Of a DNA stretch of 64,000 nucleotides, positions 45,548-55,545 are shown one piece after another. The notes below the pieces were generated by a model. The model was given only the letters and a program-made list of their open reading frames with translations. It had not been told where the DNA came from and made no database searches. This DNA is from Wenzhouxiangellaceae bacterium (GTDB lineage: Bacteria; Pseudomonadota; Gammaproteobacteria; Xanthomonadales; Wenzhouxiangellaceae), in NCBI GenBank assembly GCA_028289455.1, contig JANQPN010000039.1:62001-126000 (forward strand), written 5' to 3'. How positions within the stretch are numbered: the stretch's first letter is position 1; each line of letters starts with the position of its first letter. Position numbers and translations under genes: made by a program.

Positions 45548-46195
45548 TTAATTTTCTGCCAGAATTGTATTCCACCTTTCAAGTACAGTGTTCATAATTG
45601 CCGGCTGTGCAGCTGCAGTGGGATGCAACCCATCCGCCTGCATCAATTCCGGTTCAGTGGCTACGCCTTCCAGCAAAAACGGCACCAGAGGAACCTGGCT
45701 GCGTTCAGCAACCCGCGAATAAACTTCAGCGAAGCGGGTCTGATAAATCGGCCCGTAGTTATCGGGTATCTGAATACCGAGTAACAAGACCCGGGCACCG
45801 GCAGACTGACATAATTCGATCATCTCAGCCAGGTTCTCAGCCAGCACTTTGGTAGACAATGCCCGTAAGCCGTCATTGGCACCCAATTCCAGGAAAACCC
45901 AGTGTGGTTGATGCTCAGCCAGAATGCCGGGCAGGCGTGTCAGCCCACCGGCACTGGTTTCCCCACTGATGCTGGCATTAACAACTTCCCAGTCAGCATC
46001 CAGTTGTTGCTGCAGCAGGTTTACCCAGCCTGATTCAAGCGGGATATTGTGTGCTGCACTCAGGCTGTCACCCATGACCAATAGCCGATTCGGAGCGCTA
46101 TCGGTTTGCGCTAAAGTAAATTGACCCCATACATTGCATGCCAGCGCTATGCCCAGCAAGGCCATAGCAAACCATTTGTTACTGCGAAATGTCAT
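45548..46195 (-). CDS. tesA: TesA-like arylesterase / acyl-CoA thioesterase / lysophospholipase (SGNH hydrolase)
   Basis: A 215-residue periplasmic SGNH hydrolase with N-terminal signal peptide (to about residue 30). Block I is VMGDSLSAAHN (nucleophile Ser), block II Gly is in SGETSAGG, block III is LGANDGLR, and block V is DGLHPTAAAQ (Asp and His). It is divergent from the YbbA/YbbP transporter genes with only 32 bases between, as in E. coli, which supports orthology. Confidence 0.92.
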   Translation of the reverse strand: MTFRSNKWFAMALLGIALACNVWGQFTLAQTDSAPNRLLVMGDSLSAAHNIPLESGWVNLLQQQLDADWEVVNASISGETSAGGLTRLPGILAEHQPHWVFLELGANDGLRALSTKVLAENLAEMIELCQSAGARVLLLGIQIPDNYGPIYQTRFAEVYSRVAERSQVPLVPFLLEGVATEPELMQADGLHPTAAAQPAIMNTVLERWNTILAEN

Positions 46196-46227
46196 AGCAA
46201 AACCCGGTTAATTTTTACGAGTGATAT

Positions 46228-46938
46228 ATGTCTCAAGATTCATCCAGTGCCGATTCAGTTATCTTATCCTGTCATAACCTGCATCATCGTATTGCCAGTG
46301 CCGATCATACTCTTTCTATTCTTAAGGGCATTGACCTGCAACTCAAGCATGGTGAGTCTTTGGCCATTTCCGGAGCCTCAGGTTCCGGCAAGACAACATT
46401 ACTGGGATTGCTGGCCGGTCTGGACGTAGCCAGTGAAGGCGAACTGCAGATGTTCGGGCAGCCAATGCACACGCTGGACGAAGAAGGCCGTGCTGCATTA
46501 CGCCGCCGCCGGGTTGGTTTTGTATTTCAGTCGTTTCAGCTGCTGCCGACGTTAACAGCACTGGATAATGTGCTGTTGCCATTGCAACTGACCGGCATTG
46601 ATAATGCCAGAGATAAAAGCATGGATGCATTGAACAGCGTTGGTCTGAGCAAGCGACTCAGTCACTACCCCAGTCAATTGTCCGGCGGCGAGCAGCAACG
46701 GGTGGCACTGGCCAGGGCATTTGCCGGCCAGCCGGCATTACTCTTCGCGGATGAGCCAACCGGCAATCTTGATCATGCCAACGGCAACCACATCGCTGAT
46801 CTGTTGTTTGATATGAACGCTAGACGCGGCACCGCTCTTTTGCTGGTTACCCATGATCTGGATATGGCTGACCGTTGTCAGCGTCATCTGCACCTGCGGG
46901 GTGGTCAGTTGCAGACTGATGTCAGGCAGGCTGCCTGA
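46228..46938 (+). CDS. ybbA: ABC transporter ATP-binding protein, YbbA-like
   Basis: A 236-residue ATPase with Walker A GASGSGKTT, Q-loop VFQSFQLLP, signature LSGGEQQR, Walker [13 protein letters not shown] and switch His in VTHD. It overlaps the large permease gene by one base and is divergent from tesA. The conserved neighbourhood tesA/ybbA/ybbP is the main reason for the name. The transported lipid or peptide is not known. Confidence 0.92.
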   Translation: MSQDSSSADSVILSCHNLHHRIASADHTLSILKGIDLQLKHGESLAISGASGSGKTTLLGLLAGLDVASEGELQMFGQPMHTLDEEGRAALRRRRVGFVFQSFQLLPTLTALDNVLLPLQLTGIDNARDKSMDALNSVGLSKRLSHYPSQLSGGEQQRVALARAFAGQPALLFADEPTGNLDHANGNHIADLLFDMNARRGTALLLVTHDLDMADRCQRHLHLRGGQLQTDVRQAA

Positions 46939-49415
46939 TGTTGTCACTCAGCCTTCGGCAAATTCGGCGTGAATGGCGTGCCGGGCCATTAGCAGCAGTA
47001 TTCTGGGCATTGACCATCACATTGGCTGCACTGACAGCCGTCAACGTAACCAGTGACCGGGCACAACGGGCGCTACAGGCAAAAGCCGGGGAACTGCTGG
47101 CAGCAGACCTGGTACTGACCAGCCGTCAGCAAATAGCTGATGATATTCAGCAAACTGCCGTCACCTCAGATCTGTCAACAGCTGAAACGGTCAGCTTCCC
47201 CACCGTAGTATTCGTCGGCGATGATTCACTGCTGGTGGCAGCCAAAGCGGTTACTGCCGGTTATCCATTGCGCGGCAGGCTGGAAATCAGCGATGCACCA
47301 TTTGCAGCCGGAACTGCTACCGACGAGCTGCCGGCTGCCGGCGAAGTGTGGGTTGAGTCACGCCTGCTCAGCGACTTAAACATTAACACCGGCAGCATGC
47401 TGACAGTTGGTACCAATGACTATCTGGTCAGTAAGGTGCTTACTTATGAACCGGACCGCGCGGGCGGCTTCGCCGGATTATCACCCCGCTTGTTGATTAA
47501 CGTTGCCGATGCCCGCAGCGCTGGCCTGTTGCGCAGCCAATCGCGTGCCAGCTGGCAATTACTGGTTGCCGGTGCAGCAACCGATGTAGACCGTTTTCAG
47601 GAGGCTGTTGATGGTCGAACCGGCATTCGTATTACAACACCTGCACAGGCTCAGGCTCAATCCAACAATGCGCTGCTACAGGCCACTCGATTTTTAAGTC
47701 TGGCAGCCTTATGCGCGGTTCTGCTGGGCGCTGCCGGCATGTTACAGGCCGGGCGCCGGTATGCGCTGGCGCAACAGCAGCCGGTAGCACTGTTGCGCAG
47801 TTTCGGCGTGTCCTGGAAAGAGATTCTGCAGTTGAAGCTATGGCAGCTGCTGTGGTTGATGCTGGCTGCATGCATCCTGGGCATCCTCATCGGCCTGCTG
47901 GCCCAGCAGTTACTGGTGCAGCAACTCGCTTCGATTTTAACCAATCAGTTACCCGGGCTTGCCTGGCAACCGGTATTTGAAACACTGCTGATTGGCGCAT
48001 TGTTGCTCGGCAGCCTGTGCCTGCCGAGGCTGCTCCAGCTTCGCCGGCAACCGAGTCTGGCAATTTTAAATGACGTTGATATCAGCACAGACCGGCACTG
48101 GCTGTTGACTTATCTGCCGGCATTCATATGCCTGCTGGGATTGAGTGCCTGGCAGCTGGACAACTGGCGACTGGCATTAATTGTATTGCTGGGCATCCTG
48201 GCACTGGTGATCAGCTTACTGCTGGTTGTAAAGATGGTGCTGAGGTTAATCAGACGCATGGGCAAGATAACCAATTCCGAAGTCCGACTGGCGCTTTCCG
48301 GTTTGCAGCGTCATCAGCAGGCCAATACCCTGCATATGACCGCACTGGGACTGGCATTGATCGCACTACTGGTATTGGGTTGGGTACGCAATGACATGAT
48401 TGCTCAATGGCAAACCAGCTTGGCGCCTGATACGCCAAACCGCTTTCTGATCAATATCCAACCGGAACAGCAACAGCCGCTGGAACAGCTGCTGCAGTCG
48501 GCAGGCACCAGTCAACTGGAGTTTGGCCCTATGGCCATCGCCAGAATCACCCGCATCAACGGAATGCCTGCCGCTGAATGGCGTCCTGAATCTGACCCGC
48601 CAGGCCGCCGGGACGGGACAGTCAATCTTTCCTGGCGTCCCGACCTGCCGGCTTCCAACACCATCACCAGTGGACACTGGTTTGATCCGGACGACCCGTC
48701 AGTGCAGATATCATTATCATCCAATTGGGCTGAAGCACTAGAGTTGACACCCGGGGATACGTTGACATTTCAAGCCGGCGAGCAGCAGCTGCAGGGAACC
48801 ATTACTAGTCTGCGGGATGTTGAGTGGGATTCTTTTAACATCAATTTCTTCATTTTGCTCAACCCGGCCGCAGTGGCGGATCTGAACTTCCAGTGGATCG
48901 CCAGTTTCCACCTGTCTGAAGCCAATACCGGGGTATTGCGTGAAATTACCCGGCAATTTCCCAACATCACCATCTTTGACGCGGAATCTCTGATCAGGCA
49001 GGTGGCTGATTTGCTGGCCAAGCTGATCCGGGCACTGGAAATTGTGTTTCTGTTTACTTTTGCCGCAGCGCTGGTTGTACTGGTTAATGCAGTTCAGTCT
49101 GGTTTGTCTGAGCGTCAGCGGGAAACTGCTGTATTACGCTGTCTGGGTGTCAGGAATTCCACCTTACAGCGTGCCTGGTGGCTGGAAAATATACTACTGG
49201 GCGGCCTGACAGGGCTATTGGCTGTTATCGTCGCGGCAGGCTGTACCTGGTGGATCAGTCGTGATGTGCTGGATGTCAGCTGGCAGCTGCAACCCTGGTT
49301 GGCTGGATCCGGTCTGCTTACCGGACTGATACTTCTACCTCTGGTCACCTGGCTGGTCAGCCGACGCAGCCTGCAGACAGCACCTTTGCTGATTATGCGT
49401 TCAACCAATCAATAA
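46938..49415 (+). CDS. ybbP: Large FtsX-family ABC permease, YbbP-like
   Basis: An 825-residue permease with about ten transmembrane helices in two FtsX repeats, matching the YbbP-type fused permease. The N-terminal helix starts about residue 17 and a periplasmic domain lies about 40-230. The first FtsX triple is around 250-370, a middle helical pair follows, a second periplasmic domain lies about 490-690, and the C-terminal FtsX triple is around 705-815 (SERQRETAVLRCLGVRNSTLQRAW). It works with the YbbA-like ATPase; start and stop overlap by one base (ATG inside TGATG). Confidence 0.92.
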   Translation: MLSLSLRQIRREWRAGPLAAVFWALTITLAALTAVNVTSDRAQRALQAKAGELLAADLVLTSRQQIADDIQQTAVTSDLSTAETVSFPTVVFVGDDSLLVAAKAVTAGYPLRGRLEISDAPFAAGTATDELPAAGEVWVESRLLSDLNINTGSMLTVGTNDYLVSKVLTYEPDRAGGFAGLSPRLLINVADARSAGLLRSQSRASWQLLVAGAATDVDRFQEAVDGRTGIRITTPAQAQAQSNNALLQATRFLSLAALCAVLLGAAGMLQAGRRYALAQQQPVALLRSFGVSWKEILQLKLWQLLWLMLAACILGILIGLLAQQLLVQQLASILTNQLPGLAWQPVFETLLIGALLLGSLCLPRLLQLRRQPSLAILNDVDISTDRHWLLTYLPAFICLLGLSAWQLDNWRLALIVLLGILALVISLLLVVKMVLRLIRRMGKITNSEVRLALSGLQRHQQANTLHMTALGLALIALLVLGWVRNDMIAQWQTSLAPDTPNRFLINIQPEQQQPLEQLLQSAGTSQLEFGPMAIARITRINGMPAAEWRPESDPPGRRDGTVNLSWRPDLPASNTITSGHWFDPDDPSVQISLSSNWAEALELTPGDTLTFQAGEQQLQGTITSLRDVEWDSFNINFFILLNPAAVADLNFQWIASFHLSEANTGVLREITRQFPNITIFDAESLIRQVADLLAKLIRALEIVFLFTFAAALVVLVNAVQSGLSERQRETAVLRCLGVRNSTLQRAWWLENILLGGLTGLLAVIVAAGCTWWISRDVLDVSWQLQPWLAGSGLLTGLILLPLVTWLVSRRSLQTAPLLIMRSTNQ

Positions 49416-49756
49416 CGTTTGTGTTTCGCGGTATCTGCAAGAAATAAAGTTTATCCGGAAACCCTTGTTCATGAATACCGGCCGAGACTGCAGTCTGGCC
49501 GGCATTTATGCCGTTAATCTTGTTCTAAAAACCTTCACACTAACATCACAAATTATTTACAGCCTATTAACTGCGAGAGGTGTAGCCTGTTGTTGAGCTC
49601 GCTGGTTGCTCATCGAAGGGATTGAACATGCACATGGACGTGCCTTGCCAGGAGCATATGCTTTCCGGCCAGTAACCGTATCCTGACACTAAAGCAAAAA
49701 GAAACCCGGCAAAGCCGGGTTTCTCACTAGTTCGCTAACGGAGAAACCAACCTTAG
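49416..49756 (-). other. Intergenic gap between convergent genes, with a terminator
   Basis: These 341 bases hold no gene I can support. The clear signal is the hairpin at 49701-49723. Its minus-strand tail TTTTTGC makes it a terminator for the PspB-like gene. Confidence 0.5.
49701..49723 (-). terminator. Rho-independent terminator of the PspB-like gene
   Basis: GAAACCCGGC/GCCGGGTTTC is a perfect 10-bp stem with a 3-base loop. On the minus strand it is followed by TTTTT, about 35 bases past the stop codon at 49757. Confidence 0.8.
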
Positions 49757-50047
49757 CTAGCGACTATTTCTTAATTCTTCATCGAACTGATAGCGTCGAT
49801 CAGTAACAATAGCTTCAAGAATTTCGATGCGCTTTTTCAGCTCATCTATTTCTCTGTCCTTAGGGTCTGCAGATCGCTCTGCCCGGGCTGATTTCTTTTC
49901 ATCCTCGCCCCACAGAAAGGCCCACCAGTTCTGGCCTGGCTCGCCACTGTTCCACTCAGGCGCTAAACGCTTCTGAATCGCATGCATCAGGATGCATAAT
50001 CCCCATACAGCAAATCCGAACAATACCCAGCCGAACGCACTAAACAT
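49757..50047 (-). CDS. Small PspB-like membrane protein
   Basis: The ATG at 50047 with GGAGAA upstream gives 96 residues. An N-terminal transmembrane helix (FGWVLFGFAVWGLCILMHAI) is followed by a cytosolic charged linker with two Trp-rich turns (QNWWAFLWGEDE). The C-terminal coiled coil DREIDELKKRIEILEAIVTD then RRYQFDEEL resembles the C-terminus of phage-shock protein B. No pspA or pspC lies nearby, so the assignment to that family is tentative. Confidence 0.65.
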   Translation of the reverse strand: MFSAFGWVLFGFAVWGLCILMHAIQKRLAPEWNSGEPGQNWWAFLWGEDEKKSARAERSADPKDREIDELKKRIEILEAIVTDRRYQFDEELRNSR

Positions 50048-50175
50048 AGCTAATTCTCCTTCCTGCCATATCATTCCGTGCATTTACGATACCCAGAGCT
50101 TTACTTCGGATACAGTGCAGGAAGTCATGCTTGACCTTTTGCTATAGTGCCTAACCCGTTTTCAGGAAAACCACC

Positions 50176-52875
50176 ATGCGTTTGATTGTTGTTTTGATCC
50201 TAGCCTTCAACTGCTGCCAGCAGCTGTCTGCCCAGCAGCAGGTTTTTGATTTATCGCCTTTATGGCCCGGTACTGAATACCGTGAAGACACGCCAGACTA
50301 CGTCAGTGTGGTGGGTTATCCGCCAGGCCATCAGATCAGTTCACATGCTCAGATTCGGCAATATTTCGATGCGCTGGCCAACGCGCATCCGGAGCGTATT
50401 CAGCTGTTTCCTTACGCCACTTCCTGGGAAGGCCGTGAGCTGTTTTATGTCGTCATCGGCAATCGAGACAATATCAGCCACCTGGCAGCCATCAGAAACA
50501 ACATCCAGCAGCTTGCCGATCCGCGGGAAACTCCAGCATCTGAGGCCAGTGATCTGATCAGCATGACGCCCGGAACAGTGTGGTTGTCGTATGCAGTGCA
50601 CGGCAATGAAATCTCTACATCAGATGCCGCCATGTTCACTGCCTACCATCTGCTAGCCGCCGAAAATGACCCGGTGGTCGACAGTATTCTGGCCAATACC
50701 CTGGTATTTATTGACCCATTGCAAAACCCTGATGGCCGGGACCGATTCGTTAACGGATTCCGTCAGGCCCGTGGACTGGTGCCCGACACCAGCCGTTTTG
50801 CTGTTGAGCATGACGAAGCCTGGCCTTCCGGCCGGGTCAACCACTATCTATTTGACCTGAACCGCGACTGGCTGGCGTTGACTCAGCCAGAAACCCGGGG
50901 GCGTGTTGCTGCCATTCGGCAATGGTACCCATTGGCTTTTGTTGATGCGCATGAAATGGGATCGGACTCGACCTATTTCTTTGCCCCCGAAGCAGTACCG
51001 TATAACCCTCATCTGGCGCAGGATCAACGCGATAACCTGACGTTATTCGGCAGAAACAATGCCAAATGGTTTGACCGGTACGGTTTTGAGTATTTTACCC
51101 GCGAAGTATTTGATGCCTTTTATCCCGGATATGGCGCCAGCTGGCCCTCTTATTATGGGGGCATTGCCATGACCTATGAGCAGGCATCTCCCCGTGGTCT
51201 GGCAGTTCGCCGTGCAAATGGCAGCCTGTTGACTTATCGGGAGGCAGTACGCCACCACTTTGTCAGCTCAGTTGCCACTGCAGAAACAGTTGCTGTGAAC
51301 CGGCAAAAACTGCTGGAAGATTTTTATGATTACCGGCGCAGCGCAATTGCCGAAGGTTCCAGAGGTGATCTGCGTAGCTTTATCATTCCGGCACAGGCTG
51401 ATCAGGGAGGTGCTCAACATCTGGGTCGCCTGATGGCTGAACATGGCGCCGAGGTTTGGCTCAGCAGCAGTGAATTTTCTGCCTGTGGCACAGATTATTC
51501 AGCAGGCTCAATGGTTATTCCGCTGGCACAGCCGGCCAAACGGCTGCTGCGAACCATGCTGGACAGACAGGTTGATATCGACCCCGCTTATATCACCGAA
51601 CAACAGCGCCGCCTGGACAAAGGTTTGGCCCATCAAATCTATGATGTTACCGCCTGGTCGCTACCGTTAATGTTTAATATCCAGATTGATGAGTGCGGGC
51701 AGAATGTCGCCACAGACAGCATGCAGCAGCTGAACACAGATACAGTTATTACTCCCAGCCAACCAGGCGTCGCCCAATTGGCCTACATTATTCCCGGAGG
51801 TGATCGCAGAACCACTGAAGCACTCAGCCTGTTGTTGCGTGCAGGCATCAAGGTTAAATCCAGCCATCAGCCATTCACACATGCCGGCCGGGAATATCCA
51901 TCCGGCAGCCTGATTGTACAGTTAGCTGACAACCCGGATAACCTTCGACAGGTCATGCTGGATTTGCAGGCCGAGCTGAACGGCATGGAAATTGTCGCTT
52001 TAAATGACAGCTGGGTTACCAACGGCCCCAGTTTCGGCAGCTTTCAGACAGCCAGCCTGACGGCACCCAATGTTGCTCTGGCCTGGGACAGTCCTTCCGA
52101 TGTGTACTCACCAGGTGCTGTCCGCTTCGTTATTGAACGGCAGTTTGGCTACCCGGTAACACCGATTCGCATCAGCACGCTCGGGCGCACCCAGCTGGAT
52201 GACTTTGACGTACTCATACTCCCCGACAGCAGTGCTTTTCTGGGGGGATATTCTGCTGGTCTGAGCGATGCAGCGCTGGGCGCTGTCAAAGGCTGGATTG
52301 AACGGGGAGGCGTATTGATCACATTGGCAGACGCAACAACCTGGGCAGCCGATAAGGATGTCGGCTTACTGTCTATCCGACGTGAATTTCAGGTGCGTGA
52401 TGAAGATGCCGGGCAGTCTGTGGACTTATCGGCCGATACCCTGCCCGGGAGGCTGATCGAACAGGACAGCGATTTTCAGCAGTTGCTGTTTGCAGATGAA
52501 CATCCACCCGTCGATAATCCAGGTGCGTTGGTAAAAGCGGTGGTTGACCCTGATCACTGGCTGTCTGCCGGGGTTGCAGCTGAATTAAATGTACTGGTCC
52601 GCGGACAGCGCATTTTCAGCCCGATACCGCAGAATGCCGGCACCAATGTTGTCCGCTTCGCCAATGCCGATGATCTACTGCAAAGCGGGCATTTATGGCC
52701 AGAAGTGCTGCCGCAACTTGCTTATAAACCGTTTGTGGTCACTCAGCCGCGTCGACGCGGCATGGTCATCGGTTTTACTGAAGACCCGACTGTGCGGGCC
52801 TATCTGAATGGCCTGAATACCATTTTTATGAATGCCGTATTACGGGCACCCTCATATAGCGGCAAACTGCGTTAA
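50176..52875 (+). CDS. Exported M14 family zinc carboxypeptidase
   Basis: An 899-residue protein with signal peptide (cleavage near residue 20, SAQQQ). Residues about 40-370 form the M14 domain. The zinc ligands are in AVHGNEIS (His and Glu) and the later DAHEMG. The substrate carboxylate-binding residues are in NPDGRDR and FDLNRDW, and the catalytic Glu is in AMTYEQAS. The remaining about 500 residues carry a GATase1-like fold (DDFDVLILPDSSAFLGG and later GLSDAALGAVKGWIERGGVLITLAD), an arrangement found in large periplasmic M14 proteins. It cleaves C-terminal residues from peptides; the specificity is unknown. Confidence 0.88.
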   Translation: MRLIVVLILAFNCCQQLSAQQQVFDLSPLWPGTEYREDTPDYVSVVGYPPGHQISSHAQIRQYFDALANAHPERIQLFPYATSWEGRELFYVVIGNRDNISHLAAIRNNIQQLADPRETPASEASDLISMTPGTVWLSYAVHGNEISTSDAAMFTAYHLLAAENDPVVDSILANTLVFIDPLQNPDGRDRFVNGFRQARGLVPDTSRFAVEHDEAWPSGRVNHYLFDLNRDWLALTQPETRGRVAAIRQWYPLAFVDAHEMGSDSTYFFAPEAVPYNPHLAQDQRDNLTLFGRNNAKWFDRYGFEYFTREVFDAFYPGYGASWPSYYGGIAMTYEQASPRGLAVRRANGSLLTYREAVRHHFVSSVATAETVAVNRQKLLEDFYDYRRSAIAEGSRGDLRSFIIPAQADQGGAQHLGRLMAEHGAEVWLSSSEFSACGTDYSAGSMVIPLAQPAKRLLRTMLDRQVDIDPAYITEQQRRLDKGLAHQIYDVTAWSLPLMFNIQIDECGQNVATDSMQQLNTDTVITPSQPGVAQLAYIIPGGDRRTTEALSLLLRAGIKVKSSHQPFTHAGREYPSGSLIVQLADNPDNLRQVMLDLQAELNGMEIVALNDSWVTNGPSFGSFQTASLTAPNVALAWDSPSDVYSPGAVRFVIERQFGYPVTPIRISTLGRTQLDDFDVLILPDSSAFLGGYSAGLSDAALGAVKGWIERGGVLITLADATTWAADKDVGLLSIRREFQVRDEDAGQSVDLSADTLPGRLIEQDSDFQQLLFADEHPPVDNPGALVKAVVDPDHWLSAGVAAELNVLVRGQRIFSPIPQNAGTNVVRFANADDLLQSGHLWPEVLPQLAYKPFVVTQPRRRGMVIGFTEDPTVRAYLNGLNTIFMNAVLRAPSYSGKLR

Positions 52876-52910
52876 ACCAACCCAACCGCCGAAGCCGCGG
52901 CCGGATGATA

Positions 52911-53732
52911 CTACTGTCTTTTGAACAGCAGTGTCATCCGGTCACTTTCTCCAATCTGCAAGTATTTCTCCTGATCCTGTTCACCCAGTTCCAGACTGGG
53001 CGGCAGTGTCCAGACGCCTTCTGGGTGATCACGGGTGTCAGCCGGATTGGCGTTGACTTCCGAGCTTGACACCAGTTTAAAACCGGCTGCTTCGGCTAAT
53101 GTCTGAATGGTTGCCTGGGGCACGTAACCGTTGGGCACAGTCTGCTCCGGATCTGAGCCAGCTGCAGCTCGATGCTGCACGATACCCAGCCAGCCGCCCG
53201 GTTTGATGACTGCGTGAAAATCCGCCAGTATTTCCTCTGCAATGCCATCACCAATCCAGCCGTGCATGTTACGGAAAGTCAGAACCATATCGACTGAGCC
53301 ATCTTCTCCCAGGTTTTGAGTGGCAGGGTCTGAATATTGTGCCACTCCGACACGGTCGTAGTTACCCGGGTCAGCCGAAAATTTATCCATCAACTGCTGA
53401 TGCAGACGGTAACGGTAGTCAGGCTGGTCGGGGATACTGGTATCGTAGCTGGCGACTATTAGTTGCCCGTTATCCCGCAATACCGGTGCCAGAACTTCGG
53501 TATACCAACCACCACCCGGCCAGATTTCCATAACGGTCATATCATCCTGCAGGCCGAATGCCGTTAATGTCCCTACTGGATGACGGTAACGGTTGCGCGC
53601 CTGATTGGCTTCGCTGCGGTGCTCACCCAGCATGGCTGCTTCAACTTTGCCCGGGACGGACGGCTGCTGTTCACCCGCCAGTACGCCGCCTGCGCATAAA
53701 CCCGTTATCAATATGATCATCAATCGAATCAT
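52911..53732 (-). CDS. Exported COG4798-type SAM methyltransferase-like protein (paralogue 2 of 3)
   Basis: The ATG at 53732 (GGAG upstream) gives 273 residues with signal peptide MIRLMIILITGLCAGGVLA. A longer upstream frame would run through the terminator at 53813-53839 and is rejected. The domain contains FGLQDDMTVMEIWPGGGWYT, DMVLTFRNMHGW, VIKPGGWLGIVQHR and NRMTLLF-like SDRMTLLFKRQ at the end, parallel to the proteins at 32618 and 58821. Its export by an ordinary signal peptide, rather than as a lipoprotein, still puts it outside the SAM pool. The ligand is unknown. Confidence 0.82.
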   Translation of the reverse strand: MIRLMIILITGLCAGGVLAGEQQPSVPGKVEAAMLGEHRSEANQARNRYRHPVGTLTAFGLQDDMTVMEIWPGGGWYTEVLAPVLRDNGQLIVASYDTSIPDQPDYRYRLHQQLMDKFSADPGNYDRVGVAQYSDPATQNLGEDGSVDMVLTFRNMHGWIGDGIAEEILADFHAVIKPGGWLGIVQHRAAAGSDPEQTVPNGYVPQATIQTLAEAAGFKLVSSSEVNANPADTRDHPEGVWTLPPSLELGEQDQEKYLQIGESDRMTLLFKRQ

Positions 53733-53812
53733 CTTATACTCCATAAACTTATGATTGGCAGGTTTGTCGGGCAACCTGCAAAGGACAGTAGAACAATTTG
53801 CATAGCATACAA

Positions 53813-53839
53813 AAAAGCCCGGCAAAAAACCGGGCTTTT
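53813..53839 (-). terminator. Rho-independent terminator between two minus-strand genes
   Basis: AAAAGCCCGG and CCGGGCTTTT form a 10-bp stem around a 7-base loop, with a T-tail on the minus strand. It ends the transcript of the 53862-54317 gene before the methyltransferase-like gene begins. Confidence 0.85.
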
Positions 53840-53861
53840 GAGACAGGATTAATATTTACAC

Positions 53862-54317
53862 CTACGAATTTTCCGGCGATACCTTTTGTGATACCCAACC
53901 CAGGGCCGCACCACCGACGATGTAAATCAACAGTGCTTCAACCGCCCACCAGATCCAGATGGTTTCCGGCAGGTTAAATACTCCTGACCACCCCGCCATC
54001 ATGCAGATGCTGAACAGCCAGACCATCAATCCAAACTTAACGCCTTTAAGCCAGCCATCGCCATTAAATGCATGCCGAATCCCCGCATAAATGGCTGCCA
54101 TGATCAAGGTGGCGATTAATCCAACTCCAATCCAGCGTGGCATCAGGGCAGCCATATCCGGTGGATCCTGGGTTAATTCAGGGCGCCAGTAACCGGCATT
54201 TTCAATATACGGCTGATCCAGTACGCCTTCATGAATCAATGGTGTAGTCCCAAAACTGACAATCCATTGCACAACAAAAAAAGCCAACCCGCCGATAATG
54301 ATGATTTTCCAGTTCAT
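53862..54317 (-). CDS. Four-helix inner-membrane protein of unknown function
   Basis: A 151-residue protein with hydrophobic segments at about residues 4-22, 62-82, 95-112 and 120-143. A polar loop (ENAGYWRPELTQDPPDMAAL) after the first helix probably faces the periplasm. It resembles the loose group of small DUF-type membrane proteins with G-x-x-x-G helices but I cannot name the family. AGAATC lies before the ATG. It is followed by a terminator and so is probably transcribed alone. Confidence 0.7.
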   Translation of the reverse strand: MNWKIIIIGGLAFFVVQWIVSFGTTPLIHEGVLDQPYIENAGYWRPELTQDPPDMAALMPRWIGVGLIATLIMAAIYAGIRHAFNGDGWLKGVKFGLMVWLFSICMMAGWSGVFNLPETIWIWWAVEALLIYIVGGAALGWVSQKVSPENS

Positions 54318-54420
54318 ATAAGATTCTCCCGGATTATTTTATTTATCCACAATTGGTGGTCTGTCGAGTATAGAAGAGTTGTAATTGACGTGTCGAATTG
54401 ATAGCCCGGTACAATCTGAA

Positions 54421-55545
54421 TCAATAACCGGTCAATTCCACATAAGCCCGGCCTGTTACCGGCGTACTGCTCAAGGTGCCGGAAACAATCATTGCACCCT
54501 CCCAATAGCTCAACCTGCCACGCCATAACTGATTGGGCATCACTGCCTGCAATCTCAGCTGCAGGCCCAGATCAGGCACATCCATCCGCCAGCTAACCGG
54601 GTACCGGGTACCGCTGTGCGGACTCTGCCAATACCTGGTCGCCTCCAGTTGCACATCTGCAAAAGCCAGCCGTTTCACCTCACCTTCCGGACTGACCCAA
54701 ACACCCGTACTGGCCCGGTCTATTCCACCATCCTGAAGTCGCAGCTGATAAAACATCAGCTCGTGTTGATTATCCAGTTGCACTGCAAACCAGTCCCAGC
54801 CAGCTTGACGGGCATGTAACGCACTGGTGCTCCATTCGCGGTCAAACCAGCTGGACCCGGACACCTGCAACTGCTCACCATCCAGCTGTACGGTGCCGTT
54901 TGCCGCCAGTCTGGTCTGGCTGTAGTAATAAGAGGCATTGTCCGGATCATCAGCGCTTTTCCTGCTCCAGCCCTCCTCACCCTGCAAAACCAGTGGTTTG
55001 TCCGGCCGTAAATTCAATGTCAGGCTGAAGTCATCGGCATCGATCTGGAGGCTGTATTCTCCAGCCTCTTCTGCCCTTTTGACAGTCTGATATAAGCGCC
55101 ACCCCTGCACGGACACATCCAGTCCAGCCGTAGATGCGCCACTGATGCCTTCCACTTCTCTGCTTAACTGCTCGCTGGTTAAAAATGCAGCATTTTCAAT
55201 ATCACTCAGCGCTACCTGCGCCAGCCATACCGCATCTGCTGACCAACCACCTGTTGTATCCTCTGCAGGGTCAATCACATACCGGAAGAAAGTCACCTGA
55301 TAACCGAACTGACGCTGACCGGCAGACAAATGCCCGGTCAGGTACCACCATTCTGTTCGGAACCCCTTGTGTACGCCATGATCCCGTGGAAAGCTGAATC
55401 GGCGCGGCCGGTCGGCCCGTTGAAAGCCCTGTTCAGCCGGCAGCGCCAGCAACTCAATGCCTGATTGACTGCTGTTGTCCGTTGATGATCCACAAGCGGA
55501 CACCATCAGTACAACCAGCAGCACTGCTGCAGCCCGCGCAATCAT
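54421..55545 (-). CDS. AttH/CrtC-type lipocalin-like lipoprotein of an ABC transporter operon
   Basis: The ATG at 55545 gives 374 residues starting MIARAAAVLLVVLMVSAC, a lipoprotein signal (lipobox MVSAC, Cys18). The body holds the AttH/carotenoid 1,2-hydratase-like signatures: RTEWWYLTGHL near residue 68, WFDREWSTSAL and GWDWFAVQLDN in the second half, with paired lipocalin-like barrels. Its ATG overlaps the stop of the permease gene (ATGA), so it is translated from the same transcript. In Agrobacterium attEFGH the same set (ATPase, permeases, AttH) occurs together. The ligand is unknown; binding of a hydrophobic molecule is inferred from the fold. Confidence 0.85.
   Translation of the reverse strand: MIARAAAVLLVVLMVSACGSSTDNSSQSGIELLALPAEQGFQRADRPRRFSFPRDHGVHKGFRTEWWYLTGHLSAGQRQFGYQVTFFRYVIDPAEDTTGGWSADAVWLAQVALSDIENAAFLTSEQLSREVEGISGASTAGLDVSVQGWRLYQTVKRAEEAGEYSLQIDADDFSLTLNLRPDKPLVLQGEEGWSRKSADDPDNASYYYSQTRLAANGTVQLDGEQLQVSGSSWFDREWSTSALHARQAGWDWFAVQLDNQHELMFYQLRLQDGGIDRASTGVWVSPEGEVKRLAFADVQLEATRYWQSPHSGTRYPVSWRMDVPDLGLQLRLQAVMPNQLWRGRLSYWEGAMIVSGTLSSTPVTGRAYVELTGY

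Noticed and set aside
53733..53825. Longer N-terminus of the methyltransferase-like protein
   Set aside because: It would translate across a strong terminator and hide a good signal peptide; the ATG at 53732 has a proper ribosome-binding site.
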